This document shows, one piece after another, positions 61,905-64,000 of a stretch of DNA of 64,000 bases. Numbering within the stretch: position 1 is the first letter of the stretch; every line of letters starts with the position of its first letter. Both the position numbers and the translations under genes were made by a program. The DNA lies in the NCBI RefSeq assembly GCF_001187725.1, contig NZ_LGIQ01000011.1, forward strand, positions 532,017-596,016, given 5' to 3'. This DNA is from Brevibacillus reuszeri (GTDB lineage: Bacteria > Bacillota > Bacilli > Brevibacillales > Brevibacillaceae). The notes under the pieces were generated by a model. It saw only the letters and a list, made by a program, of their open reading frames with translations. It did no database searches and was not told the DNA's origin.

Positions 61905-61945
61905 TCTAAAAAGCCGCCAAGTTCTTCCCCGAGCGGCTTTTTTAT
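61905..61945. terminator. Bidirectional terminator
   Basis: AAAAAGCCGC / GAGCGGCTTTTTT stem. Confidence 0.88.
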
Positions 61946-61977
61946 ATGTGTTATCAATATGCAAGAAACATATTCGT

Positions 61978-62622
61978 TTAAGAGCCTAGTAACTCCTCAC
62001 TATACAGTTCCCTTGCCAAGCGGTTTACAAGATCCCGCTTAATTTCATTTAACCTTTGACGTGATACACCAACGTGCCGAGCAATACTGTTCATCCGCAT
62101 TCCGTCCATCATGCATTCTAAGACGGTTCGGTGCTTGCTATCGCCCAGGCCGATAGCGAAATCATTAATCTGTCGCACTTTGTTTTCAAGGGTTTTCATA
62201 CGCTCGATTTGCTTTTCATACCGTTCTTCCGGAATTGTCATCGTAGAAAGGCGCAAACCTTTCCCGTTTGGCATACCTGCAGCATCACCATAGGTTGCGA
62301 CCAATTTTTGCTGAATAGCGGGATTAGATGCGATCGCATTGTATATCTCTTTTGCCAAACGATCAATTTCCTTGACCATCCAATGGTAGTCCTTTATTTC
62401 TTCTTCTACCTTTTGAACAACCTCCAGCGCTGGCTCCAGGTTGATAAAAGCGAGTTGCCCCCCCTGCTCCAACAATCCTTGATTTTCAATCAAATACTTG
62501 TCCCATTCCGAGCAGATCTCGATTTTACCAACGTGGAGGTTATGAACGCTGCAGAACGACTTTTTGCCCCATTGTGTTGCTGGGCAGGTTTCGCATACCT
62601 TTTCGATTAGTTTGTCTTTCAT
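61978..62622 (-). CDS. Phage-type transcription factor with sigma-70 region-4-like HTH
   Basis: 214 residues. The N-terminus has a Cys/His cluster (CETCPATQWG...FCSVH...ICSEW), a likely zinc site. The C-terminal 60 residues contain HRTVLECMMDGMRMNSIARHVGVSRQRLNEIKRDL, an HTH like the ArpU/late-gene regulators of Firmicute phages. May control late genes of the tail or lysis modules. Confidence 0.72.
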   Translation of the reverse strand: MKDKLIEKVCETCPATQWGKKSFCSVHNLHVGKIEICSEWDKYLIENQGLLEQGGQLAFINLEPALEVVQKVEEEIKDYHWMVKEIDRLAKEIYNAIASNPAIQQKLVATYGDAAGMPNGKGLRLSTMTIPEERYEKQIERMKTLENKVRQINDFAIGLGDSKHRTVLECMMDGMRMNSIARHVGVSRQRLNEIKRDLVNRLARELYSEELLGS

Positions 62623-62778
62623 CTTCCTGCCCCCTTTCTTTACTTATTCTTGGATTTGCTACTAGACACATGAAATATTTTGTTAAATTGAAGCTAGCAT
62701 AAATGAGGTACCATTAAATGTTGGTACTTTCGTGAATTCATTTCAGCACCTAAAATGACCGTATAAATAGTCGAGGTG

Positions 62779-63057
62779 ATGACTTTGCTGTACTTATTCA
62801 ATGACAATCTCAATCCTTTCGCACTTGTGTTGCTCTACATTCCAATACTCGCATTTCTTATTGGATTGGTTTGTTCGTACCTTTTCAAGAAAAAGTACCT
62901 TGGTGCTGTTATTTCATTCTTTTTGCCTTTACTCTTCACAACAACCAGCTGGGATACATTTATCGTTAACATTGACGCTTGGGTTTTATGGGGATGCTTC
63001 TATGCGTTCGTTGCATGCTTGGGTATCCTTATTAAGAAGAAGACTCGATACAGTTAA
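62779..63057 (+). CDS. DUF2651 family membrane protein
   Basis: About 92 residues, three membrane segments (ALVLLYIPILAFLIGLVCSYLF first). GAGGTG directly precedes the start region; ATG 62779 or TTG 62785. Function unknown. Confidence 0.75.
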   Translation: MTLLYLFNDNLNPFALVLLYIPILAFLIGLVCSYLFKKKYLGAVISFFLPLLFTTTSWDTFIVNIDAWVLWGCFYAFVACLGILIKKKTRYS

Positions 63058-63144
63058 ACTACTCAATTTCTCTTATGTTAAATGAACATGGTTGATATTT
63101 TTCTTTGCAGTCGGAAAAGTTACTGATAAAGGAGTGACTTTTCG

Positions 63145-63516
63145 ATGCGGAATTTGATCATCTTATTGGGCATCTTTTTGTTTTCGTTTATTACCACAAA
63201 CATTCATGCAGCAGATTCACATCCAAAGCCACCGATCAGGGATATTATCAATTCGATAGATCACTGGATCCGAAAAGATTGGACACTTGAAAAGCATATA
63301 AGGCATGAATGTGAAGCACATGAATCATGGAAAATTCCTCGTGGACATAAACGGCTTAGGAATTTCAAGATTGATACTGTGACACACGTTGGCGACGGTT
63401 ATTTTGTTGTCGCCACATATGACTACGATGGAGTTAAATGCGTAGCCACCGCTAAAGTGAACAAACAAAACGATATTTGGGTTAATCAAGAATTTAGGTT
63501 TAATTATCACAAGTGA
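63145..63516 (+). CDS. Secreted protein of unknown function
   Basis: 123 residues, signal peptide ending at IHA. The mature part contains HECEAHESWKIPRGH and GYFVVATYDYDGVKCV, two Cys. No known family. AGGAG before the ATG. Confidence 0.65.
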   Translation: MRNLIILLGIFLFSFITTNIHAADSHPKPPIRDIINSIDHWIRKDWTLEKHIRHECEAHESWKIPRGHKRLRNFKIDTVTHVGDGYFVVATYDYDGVKCVATAKVNKQNDIWVNQEFRFNYHK

Positions 63517-63597
63517 TGTTTTGATAAATTAACTGCTTTCTTCACGCAGGAATTTCCATCTCCATGTCCTATTTAATCAGGTAAAGGAGATGATCTG

Positions 63598-63861
63598 ATG
63601 ACTGAAATAAAAAAGATCGCTTATAAGAAATTAATTCATCAAGCTTTCCTTGACCTAAAAAACAGTGGTGCTTATGATGAGGCTACCTTTTATAGAAATT
63701 TCCGTATAGCACATGCATTCCATAATCTCGCAGAGTTTATCGTCGTAGATTTTGTTGGCTTCAATGAAGATGAATTTTGGTCTACAGTCGGCGCTTTAGC
63801 CTCTCAATTTGATTTGCACCATTACAGAAAAATTTTCGATGAAACCGTTACGGAAAGGTGA
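63598..63861 (+). CDS. Hypothetical protein
   Basis: 87 residues, helical and aromatic-rich (NFRIAHAFHNLAEFIVVDF). AAAGGAGATGATCTG before the ATG. No family recognised. Confidence 0.6.
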   Translation: MTEIKKIAYKKLIHQAFLDLKNSGAYDEATFYRNFRIAHAFHNLAEFIVVDFVGFNEDEFWSTVGALASQFDLHHYRKIFDETVTER

Positions 63862-63984
63862 GGTTCCAAGATTTCTGATGTCTTTTCATTGGAGCGATCT
63901 TAACAAATCGATTGCTTTGTTAACTCCTTAACCGATGATTCTTTTGAAAACAACTACTGTAATTCAAGACATATGAGCTGTATA

Positions 63985-64000
63985 ATTTGATTGCCCATTG
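63985..64000 (+). ncRNA. Possible start of another intron cassette leader, at window edge
   Basis: The last bases, TTTGATTGCCCATTG, match the leader found upstream of domain V in copies B-D (ATTGCCCATTG in copy B), here on the plus strand, 5 bases after TATAAT. The match is only 11 bases and is cut by the window end. Confidence 0.35.

Overview
The window looks like chromosome from a spore-forming Paenibacillaceae bacterium, most likely Brevibacillus. This rests on a GerC lipoprotein, YunB, a Bacillus-type rib operon, flotillin/NfeD, HemAT, AbrB, LexA-type SOS control and many GAGG-type ribosome sites with TTG/GTG starts. The genus is inferred from gene content and style, not from a marker gene. 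No rRNA, tRNA, CRISPR array or insertion sequence was found.

Left part (1-37000) is ordinary core genome: a truncated aldehyde dehydrogenase; a GerC gene coupled to a short GerA-like gene; the riboflavin operon ribD-ribE-ribBA-ribH behind two complete tandem FMN riboswitches, each with its own terminator; two sigma/anti-sigma pairs; secreted proteins and lipoproteins; yunB; an MFS efflux gene behind an 11-codon leader peptide and a Shine-Dalgarno-sequestering hairpin; cysteine dioxygenase; HemAT; CorA; an HD-GYP phosphodiesterase; the yunC-DUF6154-yunD-yunE-yunF cluster; a stand-alone JAMM protease; aspartokinase III; a polysaccharide deacetylase; flotillin/NfeD; MntH with an MntR-like site; a MocR regulator with a divergent DMT exporter; Nudix and SUFU genes.

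Right part (37000-64000) is accessory. A siphophage tail module (tube, frameshifted chaperones, tape measure, Dit, baseplate and fibre genes) lies at 37463-46744 with no head, portal or terminase genes. A second, truncated fibre cassette joined to an XhlA-holin-glucosaminidase lysis cassette lies at 57190-60307. Between them are regulators (MerR/SDR, TetR/YqeB-like), two secreted proteins, and an SOS-controlled WYL-HTH-YolD operon in which two genes are each out of frame by one extra dinucleotide repeat unit.

The most striking structure is a family of dispersed group II intron 3' ends. Four copies (near 37.3, 47.6, 53.2 and 59.0 kb, all minus strand) carry a textbook 34-nt domain V of class IIC type (CGC triad, GAAA loop, two-base bulge). 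Three also carry a domain VI whose basal helix covaries between copies. Immediately after the predicted 3' splice site of those three lies a start-less open frame of 120, 206 or 128 codons, always in the same phase relative to the splice site and always followed by its own terminator. The fourth copy is decayed and joined to the tail end of one of these exons. No domain I-IV or 5' exon was found in the window. The arrangement resembles the alternative-splicing group II intron reported in Clostridium tetani, which appends different C-termini to a surface-layer protein, but here the acceptor-exon cassettes are spread over more than 20 kb between unrelated genes. A short match to the cassette leader on the plus strand at the very end of the window suggests another cassette just outside.
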